From UBA5109 sp963975155 (GTDB lineage Bacteria; Pseudomonadota; Gammaproteobacteria; Pseudomonadales; Pseudohongiellaceae): a DNA stretch of 64,000 nt. Shown here one piece after another: positions 8,967 to 18,515 of this stretch. Positions within the stretch are counted from its first letter, which is position 1. Every line of letters begins with the position of its first letter. Below the pieces are notes generated by a model. That model was not told the DNA's origin. It searched no databases and saw only the letters and a program-made list of their open reading frames with translations. The stretch is from the NCBI GenBank assembly GCA_963975155.1, contig CAXBFG010000011.1:23499-87498 (forward strand). The letters are read 5' to 3'. Both the position numbers and the translations under genes were made by a program.

Positions 8967-9906
8967 CTGCCAGAATTGCCAGTAGTTCCTGCATATCGCT
9001 TGGGATTTCAAGTTCCCATTGCATGCTTTCGCCACTTACCGGGTGTTGCAAGCCCAGCCTCCAGGCGTGTAAAGCCTGGCGTTTAAAACCAGAAAGGCTG
9101 GCGATAAGTTCAGGGCTTGCCCCTTTAGGTAATTTGAGTCGACCTCCATAGACCAGATCACCGACCAAGGGAAATCCGATATGAGCCATATGCACACGAA
9201 TTTGATGAGTACGACCCGTTTCCAGTTTTACCTGCAGATGTGAATGTGCTCTGAATTTTTTGAGTATACGGTAATGAGTAATAGCATTTTTCCCATTTTC
9301 TTCCGACACAACAGCACGCTTGGTCCTGTGTACCGGATGTCTGCCTAAAGCTGCTTCGACCGTGCCGCCAGCTGTCACCAGGCCATTCACGATTGCCTGG
9401 TATTCCCGACTCACTTCACGAGCCTGAATCATGGCAACAAGAGCTTGATGAGCATTGAGATCCCTTGCCACCACCATCAAACCACTGGTGTCCTTATCCA
9501 GCCGGTGTACTATCCCTGCCCGAGGCACCTGGGCCAGGTCCGGATAATGGTGCAACAAGGCGTTAAGCAGAGTGCCTGTATAGTTTCCGGCAGCCGGATG
9601 CACTACCAGTCCTGCGGGTTTATTGATAATCAGCAGACTGCTATCTTCATATACGATATCTATTGGCAGGTCTTCGGGTTCCCATTGCTCCTGATGCTCA
9701 ACAACTACAGATAAGCTGATCAACTCGCCGCCATACAATTTCTGCTTATTTTGAGCAATGACACCATCCACCAGCAACAGGCCATCTTTTATCCATTGCT
9801 GGAGGCGAGCACGTGAATAATCAGGAAAAAGTATTGCAGCTACCTGATCCAGACGTGATCCTGCCTGTTCTATTGAAACTGTTGCTTGCAGAGAAAACTT
9901 TTGCAT
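8950..9906 (-). CDS. rluD: 23S rRNA pseudouridine synthase RluD
   Basis: A 318-residue RluA-family enzyme that modifies uridines of helix 69 in 23S rRNA (positions 1911, 1915 and 1917 in E. coli). An N-terminal S4 RNA-binding domain (about residues 17-80) is followed by the catalytic domain with HRLDKDTSGL at 134-143. Asp137 of this RLDxxTSG motif is the expected nucleophile. The HPAAGNYTGTLLNALLHH block is typical of RluD rather than RluA or RluC. It overlaps pgeF by 17 bases and is divergent from bamD across a 261-bp spacer, as in E. coli. Confidence 0.96.
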   Translation of the reverse strand: MQKFSLQATVSIEQAGSRLDQVAAILFPDYSRARLQQWIKDGLLLVDGVIAQNKQKLYGGELISLSVVVEHQEQWEPEDLPIDIVYEDSSLLIINKPAGLVVHPAAGNYTGTLLNALLHHYPDLAQVPRAGIVHRLDKDTSGLMVVARDLNAHQALVAMIQAREVSREYQAIVNGLVTAGGTVEAALGRHPVHRTKRAVVSEENGKNAITHYRILKKFRAHSHLQVKLETGRTHQIRVHMAHIGFPLVGDLVYGGRLKLPKGASPELIASLSGFKRQALHAWRLGLQHPVSGESMQWELEIPSDMQELLAILADDYAQ

Positions 9907-10167
9907 GTATTTGTAGTCTATTGTTGTAGATGAAGTTCTTGGCGCTACGTAGTAAACTGCAATTGTACTCTTTAATGGCTTTCTAAGTAGTGTTCTGAAT
10001 TAGCTCCAGATCAGCCCAATAATCGGCTTTTTACGCAAATGGGTGGCCTTGGCACATTGAGACTTAGCAAGAAATACTGAATAAGCACGATAATTGAAGA
10101 AATAAACTGAACATACAGCTGAACTTAATTTGATAACTACATTTATAACTACCTTGAAAACTAAACT

Positions 10168-11220
10168 GTGAACAGACTCTTCTCCGCCCTTGTGGTTATT
10201 GCGATTTTCTCTCTTTCTGCCTGTTCCTCGGATGATGAGCTTGCAAGCTCTACTGAGGAGTATTACTACAATGAGGCCGTGAACCAGCTGAATAATAATG
10301 GCTGGACCCAGGCAATAGAAATCTTTCAGCAGCTTGAAGCACTTTTTCCTTTTGGCCAATATGCCGCACAAGCACAAATTGAACTTGTCTATGCCTATTA
10401 CCGGGCTGGTGAGGCTGAGTCAGCACGAGCTGCTGCCGATCGTTTCATCCGACTCTATCCGGATGATGACAATATTGATTATGCCTATTACATGAAAGGT
10501 CTCGCATTTTATACTGAAGATGCCGGTTTTCTTGGTCGTTATTTACCGACCGATCCAAGTAAAAGGGATCCTGGTAAAGCCAGAGAATCTTTTACAGATT
10601 TTGCTCAGCTAATCTCAAGATTTCCAAACAGTCCCTACGCTGCCGACGCCAGAGCGCGTATGATTTTTTTACGTAATTTGCTGGCCAATTATGAAATACA
10701 TGTAGCTGAGTTTTATATTGAACGTCAGGCTTTTCTTTCTGCCCTGAACCGTGCCAGGTATGTTGTAGAAAATTATCAGGAATCGCCTTCTGTTCCACGC
10801 GCTATGGAGATCATGACCGAAATGTACTTACGACTTGGTCTGAACGATCTGGCCGAAAGCAGCCTGGCCATCCTGAAAGAAAACTACCCTGATAGTAATC
10901 AGTTAAATAGCGATGGAGAGTTTATCGTCTCTACACAAATTACTGATCCATCTTTTCTGTATTCCGTTACTTTTGGCCTGCTGGGTTCAAATAAACGAGA
11001 TACCCCTCTGGCGCCAACGCGCCGACCATCCAACAATGAAACTGCATTCAGCTTTCAGGCACAGCCTGATGAAATTGAGCAGGAAAGATCGCTGCTGAAT
11101 ATCCTGACTTTGGGGATGTTAGGCGATTCTGGAGCCCCGGAGACTATTGAAGAAGTCTTAGAAGAAAGTTCTGAAGAAACCAATGTAAACGTGAATCCTG
11201 CGGAAACGACTGAAAACTAG
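10168..11220 (+). CDS. bamD: Outer-membrane protein assembly factor BamD
   Basis: A lipoprotein of the BAM complex that inserts beta-barrel proteins in the outer membrane. It starts with a GTG codon at 10168. A signal peptide ends in the lipobox LSAC, with Cys19 the lipidated residue. TPR-like repeats typical of BamD/ComL fill residues about 30-250, including EIFQQLEALFPFG and the GLAFYTEDAGFLG segment. The protein is 350 residues, about 100 longer than E. coli BamD. The extra part is an acidic, low-complexity C-terminal tail (about 275-350). Divergent rluD confirms the identity. No strong Shine-Dalgarno precedes the GTG. Confidence 0.95.
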   Translation: MNRLFSALVVIAIFSLSACSSDDELASSTEEYYYNEAVNQLNNNGWTQAIEIFQQLEALFPFGQYAAQAQIELVYAYYRAGEAESARAAADRFIRLYPDDDNIDYAYYMKGLAFYTEDAGFLGRYLPTDPSKRDPGKARESFTDFAQLISRFPNSPYAADARARMIFLRNLLANYEIHVAEFYIERQAFLSALNRARYVVENYQESPSVPRAMEIMTEMYLRLGLNDLAESSLAILKENYPDSNQLNSDGEFIVSTQITDPSFLYSVTFGLLGSNKRDTPLAPTRRPSNNETAFSFQAQPDEIEQERSLLNILTLGMLGDSGAPETIEEVLEESSEETNVNVNPAETTEN

Positions 11221-11227
11221 GCGGGAT

Positions 11228-12892
11228 TTATTTATTTTTGTACTCTGCCCAGTAATCTTTTACCAGGCCTTTCATTTCTTTTCGCATCAACATAATGCCT
11301 AATAGGTTGGGTAGAGTCATAAGCACTACGGCAACAGCGGCAAAATTCCATACAACAGTCGTATCAGTGAACGCTGCAATAAAAAAGGCCAGACAGTAAA
11401 CGATTCTGTATGGCATGACTGCCTTAAATCCCAGCAGATAAATAATCGCTCTGTCACCATAATAAGACCAGGCAATTGCTGTCGAAAAAGCAAACAGAAC
11501 CAGAGAGATTGTAACGATATACTGGCCACTATCACCAAAAAATCCGAAACCAAATGCTGTAGTTGTTAAGGCGGCAGAATGTATCAGTGAACGTCCATAC
11601 ATACTGATTTCCGGGTCCTGAATCCGCCCGTCAATAATTTCAACAGGCCCACTGTAAGGCTCCCCTGCACGTGAAAAAACAACATCTTCAGCAAATGAAC
11701 GGGCATGTAATATGGTGAAATCAGGTTCAACAATACTGCCATTTTCACTAAGCTCAGTACCGGTATAAAAATTAACCGACCCCGTGCTGCCATGTAAAAG
11801 ATAATCTGCAATCAGTTCACGGTCTGCCTCACTTTCTTCAAGATAAATTCCATCCAGTATCAGCAGATCGGCGGTCTGAAATTCGTTGCCAAACTTTTCC
11901 GTCCAGGCACCTGAAGATAAAATAACCAGGCCTGTGATAGTACAGATAACCAGCGTATCTATGAACGGCTCCAGCAGAGAAACCATGCCCTCGGAAACAT
12001 GCTCATCGGCTTTAGCAGAAGCATGTGCGATTGCCGCCGAGCCCTGCCCTGCTTCATTTGAAAACAAGCCTCTGCCAACACCGCGATTAAACGCAAAGGC
12101 AAAGGTTGCACCCAGAAAGCCTCCTGTCGCCGCCGAACCGGTAAAGGCATTACGGAAAATACTGAAAAAGGAAGGAATGATATTCTCATAATTCATCAGA
12201 ATGACCGCCAATGCACCAATCAGATATAAAGTTGCCATGGTCGGTACGATGGCGGCAGCCACATGAGCAATGCGTTTGATACCCCCGACAATGACCAGAC
12301 CTAGCAAGACTGCGAGTACAGCCCCGGTAATCACAGGCGAAATTCCGAAACTTGACTCGACGCTACTGGCAATATTATTGATTTGCGGGAGATTCCCGGT
12401 ACCAAAAGAACAAATAACTGTCGCAATTGCGAAAAACATGGCCAGCCAGTGCATTTTCAGGCCGTATTCCATGTAATACATGGGGCCACCAGACATCGTG
12501 CCATTATCCGCTTCTACTCGATATTTGTGTGACAGACTTACCTCTACCATTTTGGTTGCCATCCCCAGAAAGGCTGTCATCCACATCCAGAACAGTGCCG
12601 CAGGTCCCCCAATATAAATAGCCAGGCCAACACCGCCGATATTTCCTGTACCTATGGTTCCTGATAATGCAGTTGTCAGTGCCTGAAAATGGCTTGTGTC
12701 TCCAGGATCAGTCGATTTTTCATATTTCCCACGTAATACCGCCCAGGCATGCTTGAAAAATCGTAGTTGGGGGAAGCGCAGATAAACAGTAAAGAATAGG
12801 CCAACACCAAGTAATATAAACGGGAACCAGGCCGAGGACCCCAGATAAGAGTCAAGCAGCAACAGCAGAGAATTAAAATTTTCCATAAGCAA
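11228..12892 (-). CDS. Sodium:alanine symporter (AGCS family)
   Basis: A 554-residue inner-membrane transporter of the AGCS (alanine/glycine:cation symporter) family. Hydrophobic segments span nearly the whole length. Signature blocks are GTIGTGNIGGVGLAI near residues 78-92 (the cation site region) and FSNEAGQGSAAIAHASA near 277-293. An insertion of about 90 mostly hydrophilic residues (about 335-430), containing acidic stretches, lengthens it compared with ordinary AGCS proteins of about 450 residues. It probably forms an extended extracytoplasmic loop. An alternative start is the ATG two codons later. The gene converges on bamD with only 7 bases between the stop codons. Substrate is probably alanine or glycine with Na+, by family. 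Confidence 0.92.
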   Translation of the reverse strand: MLMENFNSLLLLLDSYLGSSAWFPFILLGVGLFFTVYLRFPQLRFFKHAWAVLRGKYEKSTDPGDTSHFQALTTALSGTIGTGNIGGVGLAIYIGGPAALFWMWMTAFLGMATKMVEVSLSHKYRVEADNGTMSGGPMYYMEYGLKMHWLAMFFAIATVICSFGTGNLPQINNIASSVESSFGISPVITGAVLAVLLGLVIVGGIKRIAHVAAAIVPTMATLYLIGALAVILMNYENIIPSFFSIFRNAFTGSAATGGFLGATFAFAFNRGVGRGLFSNEAGQGSAAIAHASAKADEHVSEGMVSLLEPFIDTLVICTITGLVILSSGAWTEKFGNEFQTADLLILDGIYLEESEADRELIADYLLHGSTGSVNFYTGTELSENGSIVEPDFTILHARSFAEDVVFSRAGEPYSGPVEIIDGRIQDPEISMYGRSLIHSAALTTTAFGFGFFGDSGQYIVTISLVLFAFSTAIAWSYYGDRAIIYLLGFKAVMPYRIVYCLAFFIAAFTDTTVVWNFAAVAVVLMTLPNLLGIMLMRKEMKGLVKDYWAEYKNK

Positions 12893-12948
12893 AGGATGGT
12901 ATAACTTCGTGTATTATTTAACAAATCTAAAACCAACAAAGTATCGAT

Positions 12949-13512
12949 ATGCAAAAGCAATTTGTAGCCGCCGGCGAATTATTGAATGCTGCCTTTGAAT
13001 TAGCCCTGGTAATTCTGGCAAGTGAATTTAAACCTGACTTGATTATCGGCATCTGGCGGGGCGGTACGCCGGTTGCAATCGCTATCCAGGAAGTTCTGGA
13101 ATTTGCCGGGATACATTGTGATCATTGCGCTATACGAACTTCTTCTTACAGTTCAATAAGCCAGCGTAGTGAAGTCAAGGTGCAAGGACTCGAATACCTG
13201 AACGGCCAGCAAAGACCCGGGCAATCGATCCTGCTGGTTGACGACGTATTTGATACTGGTCTGAGTCTGCAGCAGGTCATCAAGGAAACAGAAGATATAT
13301 ACAGAGAAAACTTGCCAATTATTAAAATTGCCACTCCCTTTTACAAACCGAAGAATAATCAAACCGGACGAAAGCCGGACTATTATCTGTATGAAACCAG
13401 CAATTGGCTGTTCTTCCCGCACGAACTCATAGGCTTGAGTGATGAGGAAATTCTTGCTCACAAAGCCGACCTGCAAACAAATCTGAAGCGCTTGCTGCTG
13501 GCCAGAACTTAG
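12949..13512 (+). CDS. Phosphoribosyltransferase family protein
   Basis: A 187-residue type I phosphoribosyltransferase. The 13-residue PRPP-binding motif ILLVDDVFDTGLS lies at residues 94-106, and the N-terminal GIWRGGTPVA (34-43) forms the pyrophosphate loop. The hood region and length resemble hypoxanthine/xanthine phosphoribosyltransferase-like proteins of Gammaproteobacteria, so the substrate is probably a purine base, but the base-binding residues are not diagnostic by eye. It is divergent from the AGCS symporter over 56 bp and stands alone on its strand before the first Anbu gene. Confidence 0.85.
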   Translation: MQKQFVAAGELLNAAFELALVILASEFKPDLIIGIWRGGTPVAIAIQEVLEFAGIHCDHCAIRTSSYSSISQRSEVKVQGLEYLNGQQRPGQSILLVDDVFDTGLSLQQVIKETEDIYRENLPIIKIATPFYKPKNNQTGRKPDYYLYETSNWLFFPHELIGLSDEEILAHKADLQTNLKRLLLART

Positions 13513-13621
13513 CTTACTTTAAAACACTGATGAAATTTCCCTGACAGGCTGTCATGAGTCGGCTAGAATAGGTCTTTATCAAGCCTAGCTTGCCTATCAA
13601 CTACAATCAAAAAAATAAACT

Positions 13622-14380
13622 ATGACTTATTGCGTCGCAATTTCAGTAACTGCAGGCATCGTATTCTGTTCTGATTCAAGAACCAATGCCGGTGTCGATC
13701 AGGTCAGCACCTATAGCAAGATGTTTACCTTTAATGCCCTTCCGGATCGTAAACTGGTTCTTTTATCCGCAGGGAATCTGGCGACAAGCCAGTCAACATT
13801 AGCCAAGCTGCAGAGGGATATTCGCAGAAACGCTGAGATCAATATTAATACTGTCTCCACTATCGGTGAAGCCGCTGACTATATTGGAGGAGTATATCGG
13901 GGGCAATTAGAAAAGCATGGAGGTTCAGGTCCTGAGTTTGAGTCCAGCTTCCTGCTGGGCGGACAAATCCAGGGAAGTCAGCACCGCGTGGTTAAGATTT
14001 ATTCAGCCGGAAACCATATTACCAGTTCCAAGGATACGCCCTACCTGCAAATCGGAGAAAGCAAATATGGCACGCCAATACTGGATAGGATAATAAATCT
14101 GGATACTTCCCTGGAAACTGCAGCACTTTGCGCTCTGGTATCCATGGACTCAACCATGCGTAGTAATCTGACGGTTGGACCACCGGTAGAAATACTGCTC
14201 TACCCAACCGATAGTTATAACACCAGCAACTACAATCGTTTTGAAGAAGACAGTAAGTATCTTAGGGAATTGAAAAAGAACTGGGATCAAAAATTGAAAG
14301 AAGCGTTTAACCAGTTACCGCCTCTGGCATGGGCCTCCAGTTGGGAAAAAGTCGCCGATAATAATAAAGGCACTTTTTAG
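13622..14380 (+). CDS. Anbu: proteasome-type peptidase (copy 1)
   Basis: A 252-residue Ntn-hydrolase of the Anbu (ancestral beta subunit) group, bacterial relatives of proteasome and HslV subunits. The start MTYCVAI places a threonine directly after the initiator Met, the expected N-terminal nucleophile. DSRTNAG (about 18-24) and the YSKMF lysine (about residue 33) match the catalytic Asp and Lys positions. The block ESKYGTPILDRII followed by SMDSTMRSNLTVGPP is characteristic. A very similar second copy lies at 28779-29525 on the other strand. This copy converges on the alpha-E and ATP-grasp genes, which in other genomes form an operon with Anbu and a transglutaminase. The physiological substrate is not known. 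Confidence 0.93.
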   Translation: MTYCVAISVTAGIVFCSDSRTNAGVDQVSTYSKMFTFNALPDRKLVLLSAGNLATSQSTLAKLQRDIRRNAEININTVSTIGEAADYIGGVYRGQLEKHGGSGPEFESSFLLGGQIQGSQHRVVKIYSAGNHITSSKDTPYLQIGESKYGTPILDRIINLDTSLETAALCALVSMDSTMRSNLTVGPPVEILLYPTDSYNTSNYNRFEEDSKYLRELKKNWDQKLKEAFNQLPPLAWASSWEKVADNNKGTF

Positions 14381-14423
14381 CTGTTGGCAGTTAGATTTAT
14401 TACGCGAATTTTCTGGCTGCAGA

Positions 14424-15392
14424 CTACACTGCTTCCGGAATTGCTGCAGGGCTAAACCAGACACGGCTGATTTCCTCATGGATATCAGCAATTGAAATCT
14501 GTAATTCATCTATAAATTCCAACAAGCCTTTTTCCAACAGGCTTGCCACATCAACTTCCCGGGTAATGCGTTTTACCCGATTTACTGCGCGCTTCACATC
14601 CTCATTGTTTGGCAGTCGTTCCAGATGCTCTATCAACGCTGCCAGACAGAATCCGATCGCTCGAGGAAATTCTTCGTCTTTTAACAAAAAAGGCACTACC
14701 AGATTACCGCTGACACGGTTGTGGACCTGTTGCCTATAAGCCTGGAATGCTCCTAAACAACGTAATACATTCATCCAGACTATATTTTCATAAGGTTCAA
14801 GAAATACGCGCTGTTTGGTTTTGCCGGAAAAAGCTGGCAGGAGATTGATAGATCCCACATCGACAAGACGGCTGGTCATATCGGCACGCTCTAGTTTACG
14901 CCCCATTTCTATAAAGGCATAAGCCTCATTATGACTCATACTGCTAACAAACAGCCCTTCTATACGTTGCGAGTCAGCAATAATTTTTTCCAAAAGTGTA
15001 TAGCGTGTAGAGCGGCCCAATCGGGGATTAATATTTTCTTTTACAGTGTAATAAAGGGCATTTACCTGTTCCCAGGTTTCTGAAGGAATTACCTCTCTGC
15101 TGGTACGGGCATTTTCACGGGCCATAACCAAACTGCTAAATATGGAAAAGGGATTATCTGTATGACCGAGTAGAAAGTTGACGACCTGTTTTTCATCAAA
15201 GCCTTCAAAATGTTTGGTATAACTTTCATGACTGCCACTGATGTCGATCAGTGTACTCCAGTCCAGACTAGTACCTCGGGGTAAATCAAATAACATGGCG
15301 GAATATATTTTTAACAAACGCGCAGCATTTTCCACACGTTCCAGATAACGTCCTAACCAATAAACTCTTTCAGCGACACTCGATAACATCAT
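14424..15392 (-). CDS. Alpha-E domain protein (DUF403)
   Basis: A 322-residue, mostly alpha-helical protein of the alpha-E family. It opens with MLSSVAERVYWLGRYLERVENAAR, here seen as the SVAERVYWLGRYLER signature at residues 4-18, which is diagnostic, and has the family's usual length of about 310-320. Alpha-E proteins are nearly always encoded beside a circularly permuted ATP-grasp ligase and a transglutaminase-like protein, and have been predicted to assist synthesis or attachment of a peptide-like product. Here the ATP-grasp gene lies 22 bp upstream on the same strand, so they are co-transcribed. No catalytic residues are recognised. Confidence 0.92.
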   Translation of the reverse strand: MMLSSVAERVYWLGRYLERVENAARLLKIYSAMLFDLPRGTSLDWSTLIDISGSHESYTKHFEGFDEKQVVNFLLGHTDNPFSIFSSLVMARENARTSREVIPSETWEQVNALYYTVKENINPRLGRSTRYTLLEKIIADSQRIEGLFVSSMSHNEAYAFIEMGRKLERADMTSRLVDVGSINLLPAFSGKTKQRVFLEPYENIVWMNVLRCLGAFQAYRQQVHNRVSGNLVVPFLLKDEEFPRAIGFCLAALIEHLERLPNNEDVKRAVNRVKRITREVDVASLLEKGLLEFIDELQISIADIHEEISRVWFSPAAIPEAV

Positions 15393-15414
15393 TTATATTC
15401 TCATGACCTTGAGC

Positions 15415-16854
15415 TTACTCCCGCACTATCCAGGTATCTTTACTGCCACCACCCTGAGAAGAATTAACCACGTATGAGCCTTTAACCATCGCCACGCGAG
15501 TCAAGCCCCCTGCAGTCACGTATGATTTACTTCCCTGCAAACAAAATGGACGTAAGTCAACATGCCTTGGTTCTACGGAGTTTTCACATAGGACCGGTAA
15601 TGTCGATAGGGCAATTAAGGGTTGAGCCATAAACTCCCGCGGATTAGCCTTTATTTTACGGGCAAATTCATCACGTTGTTTCTTAGTTGCTTGCGGTCCA
15701 ATTAGCATACCGTAACCACCGGATTCATTTGCCGGTTTTACAACCAGCTTATCCAGATTCTGCAGGACATGTTGACACTGCTTTTTATTTGTACAAAGGA
15801 AGCTTGGTACATTTGGAATAATCGCATCTTCGCCCAGATAATATTTAATCATCGCAGGTACAAAAGTATAAATTACCTTATCATCCGCAACTCCGGCTCC
15901 TGGGGCATTGGCAAGTCCAACATTGCCCTTTAACCAGGCTCTCATCAAACCTGGTACTCCGAGAGCAGAATCTGGGTAGAATACTTCAGGATCGAGAAAC
16001 TGATCATCTATACGACGATAAATCACATCAACAGGCGCCAAGCCGGCAATTGTTTTCATAAAGACATGGTCATCTTCAACTACCAGATCACTTCCCTGCA
16101 CCAGCTCACAACCCATCTGTTGAGCAAGAAAAGAGTGCTCAAAATAAGCTGAATTAAAAATTCCCGGTGTTAGCACTACGACTTCTGGATAATCTTTTGG
16201 TTCCGGAGAAATTGCAGCCAGTGTTTCAAAAAGCTGATTTGGATATTCTGTAATAGGCTGAATATCATAATTTTCAAATAATTCAGGAAACACCCGTTTA
16301 GTAACGGTTCTATTTTCCAACATGTAGGAAACGCCGGAGGGCACGCGTAAATTGTCTTCCAGTACATAAAATTTCCCGTCGTCATCCCTGATTAAATCTG
16401 TGCCACAAATATGCGCCCAAACATTGTGTAATGGTTTCATCCCAAGACACTCTTTACGGAAATTTTTAGATTTTTTTATCAGATCTTCTGGCAAAATTTT
16501 ATCTTTGAAAATTTTACCTTCGTTATAAACATCATGGATAAAACAATTAAGTGCCTGCTGTCTTTGTTTGAGACCATCACTGGTATGGTTCCATTCTTTT
16601 TCAGCAATAATGCGGGGAATAAGGTCAAAAGGCCACTGTCGATCTATATTGCCTGCTTCACTATAAACGGTAAAGGAAATGCCCATACTTTTGATTGCAT
16701 GTTCAATGGCGGCTTTACGTTGTTTAAGTTCTTCCTGACTTAGGGAAGCGAGGTATTTGGTTAGAATGCGGGCAACTTTACGAGGATATCCGGGCGAGCT
16801 GATTAATTCGTCATAGAATTCACCGGGGTCATATGCCTTCCAATCAATTGCCAT
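15415..16854 (-). CDS. Circularly permuted ATP-grasp ligase (DUF404/DUF407)
   Basis: A 479-residue enzyme of the circularly permuted type 2 ATP-grasp family, predicted to ligate a carboxylate to an amine using ATP. Characteristic parts are YDPGEFYDE near the N-terminus, LEDNLRVPSGVSYMLENR near 175-195, VIYRRIDDQFLDPE near 280, and the nucleotide-binding stretch VVKPANESGGYGMLIG near 370-385. The C-terminal RHVDLRPF block is also typical. It precedes the alpha-E gene in a two-gene operon. Its usual companions (transglutaminase-DUF2126 and Anbu) are about 9 kb away in the same window. The product of the ligation is unknown. Confidence 0.93.
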   Translation of the reverse strand: MAIDWKAYDPGEFYDELISSPGYPRKVARILTKYLASLSQEELKQRKAAIEHAIKSMGISFTVYSEAGNIDRQWPFDLIPRIIAEKEWNHTSDGLKQRQQALNCFIHDVYNEGKIFKDKILPEDLIKKSKNFRKECLGMKPLHNVWAHICGTDLIRDDDGKFYVLEDNLRVPSGVSYMLENRTVTKRVFPELFENYDIQPITEYPNQLFETLAAISPEPKDYPEVVVLTPGIFNSAYFEHSFLAQQMGCELVQGSDLVVEDDHVFMKTIAGLAPVDVIYRRIDDQFLDPEVFYPDSALGVPGLMRAWLKGNVGLANAPGAGVADDKVIYTFVPAMIKYYLGEDAIIPNVPSFLCTNKKQCQHVLQNLDKLVVKPANESGGYGMLIGPQATKKQRDEFARKIKANPREFMAQPLIALSTLPVLCENSVEPRHVDLRPFCLQGSKSYVTAGGLTRVAMVKGSYVVNSSQGGGSKDTWIVRE

Positions 16855-17109
16855 AAATTATTACAAATACCTGAGAACAGTTAAATTAAAAAAGTGCAGA
16901 AGAACATAAGCCTGTTTTAAAACCTGAAGCTTATTTCCGGACTCATGGCACCATCATGCCATATAACATTTGATGGCGTCCAGCAAGATTCATGAAGCCA
17001 TGCAGTATTAAGTCCACTGGCCTGGAAATAATACTGGCACTAGTCTTTCATACTCAAAACTAATGTGAAGCTCAAAAATTGTGAGACTTAGACAATAGGC
17101 TATGACTCA

Positions 17110-18471
17110 TTAAGAGAACTCTATTGTATGGTAACGAAACACTTCTGTGCTTTCATCCCAGCCTTGTGGATCAAGCCCGGCTTTACGGCGTAATTCGTTA
17201 ACAAATATCTGCGGATCCGAAATTTTTTCCCATACCGATGGTAAAAAAGTTGAACTTTTTCCTTTCTCTTTAAGAATTAATCCATCGACATATGGTTGTA
17301 GTTGTGCGAGCAGTTCTGCCCTGCTGTTTACATTCATAGCCTGCGCTTCAGTCAGCACAGAAATATGAATCTCGATTTCCTGGAATTCCTGCAGAGTTAA
17401 AGGCTCGAATCGCGGATCACGGAAGGCTGCAGACTGTGCATTATGAATGATGTCTATGATCAATGGACGCTGTGCTGTCAGGCTACCAATACAGCCTCTA
17501 AGATTGCCACCTTTATTAAGTGTCACAAAGCAGGCTTTATTTTCCAGTAGCAGTGGCGGGAAAAGTTTCAGATTTATTTCTATATTCTTGTTACCTGACA
17601 AGCTTTGCATTATCGCGTTACGTGCCATCTGCAACATATTCTGTCGATCTACCAGACTGTAGTCGGGCTGTTTTTTGACCAAATCACCCTTATTGATAAC
17701 ATAAGCTCCGTAACCCACAACGCGATCTTTGGGGCCTGCTGTATCTCCGGAGTTTTTAAGTGCTATTTGCTCAATTTTCATTCCTTCTCTGGAAGCCATA
17801 AATAAAAGTCCGTTCAGCGCCATATAACCACAGGCTTCCTTTCCGTTCAGATCATCCTGCAAAGCCAGAATTTTTTTTGATGTCGCTGCATCAAGGCCTT
17901 GCGCTTCGGCATACTCGTGATAGTGACTGAGGTCAGAGCTAATGACTATTAAGGTTTCAATGCCACCCCAGAGTTTTTCAAGTACTTCTGCTACTGCCTG
18001 TTTATCAGCATTACCAATAACCAGCGGAACTAAATCAAATGTCCCGAGAGTCCTTTGCAAGAAAGGGAGCTGCACTTCCAGACTATGCTCCAGAGCATGC
18101 GCCTGATCCAAAATAACAATTTTATTCATTGCCGCAAGAATTTTTATGCTTTCTACTGCCAAAGGTACTTCGCCAAGAGGGGTTGAAAAACTATCCGCAG
18201 AGCTCGCTGCAATGCCATGGAAAGCAAACTTGTGAGTTGGACCTAAAAGAATAACTCTGGTGATGTCCTGGCTACGATTGGCCAGTCTTCTATATACCGT
18301 AGCTGCAACGTATCCTGAGTAAATATATCCTGCGTGCGGGGCTATAATGACTTTTGGGCAGGGTTGGCTTAGTGAGTCTTCATCCAGCAAGGTATCTACC
18401 ACTTCGATCAATTGCTGTCGATCTTTGGGGTAAAATGTTCCTGCGACTGCGGGTGATCGAACCGTACTCAT
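17110..18471 (-). CDS. Memo-AMMECR1 fusion protein (AmmeMemoRadiSam system)
   Basis: A 453-residue fusion. Residues about 1-265 are the Memo domain, related to class III extradiol dioxygenases, with metal-type histidines in APHAGYIYSG (about 44-53) and in ALEHSLEVQLPFLQ, and the SSDLSHYHEY block. Residues about 275-450 are an AMMECR1 domain with its invariant hexapeptide LRGCIG and the FRDPRF motif. These two proteins plus a radical-SAM enzyme form the AmmeMemoRadiSam system. The radical-SAM partner is encoded divergently only 44 bp away. In many bacteria the Memo and AMMECR1 parts are separate genes. The biochemical role is not established; a modification of protein or small molecule has been suggested for the family. 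Confidence 0.93.
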   Translation of the reverse strand: MSTVRSPAVAGTFYPKDRQQLIEVVDTLLDEDSLSQPCPKVIIAPHAGYIYSGYVAATVYRRLANRSQDITRVILLGPTHKFAFHGIAASSADSFSTPLGEVPLAVESIKILAAMNKIVILDQAHALEHSLEVQLPFLQRTLGTFDLVPLVIGNADKQAVAEVLEKLWGGIETLIVISSDLSHYHEYAEAQGLDAATSKKILALQDDLNGKEACGYMALNGLLFMASREGMKIEQIALKNSGDTAGPKDRVVGYGAYVINKGDLVKKQPDYSLVDRQNMLQMARNAIMQSLSGNKNIEINLKLFPPLLLENKACFVTLNKGGNLRGCIGSLTAQRPLIIDIIHNAQSAAFRDPRFEPLTLQEFQEIEIHISVLTEAQAMNVNSRAELLAQLQPYVDGLILKEKGKSSTFLPSVWEKISDPQIFVNELRRKAGLDPQGWDESTEVFRYHTIEFS

Positions 18472-18503
18472 GATAAAGCGCCATTAAATTCATTTGAAAC
18501 TTG

Positions 18504-18509
18504 TATAAT
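18504..18509 (+). promoter_or_regulatory. Possible -10 hexamer placing transcription start at the amrS ATG
   Basis: A perfect TATAAT at 18504-18509 lies seven bases before the ATG at 18516, so a transcript from it would be leaderless. No Shine-Dalgarno sequence precedes the ATG, which agrees with this. A matching -35 element at the right distance is not obvious, so confidence is limited. Confidence 0.35.
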
Positions 18510-18515
18510 CCTAGC

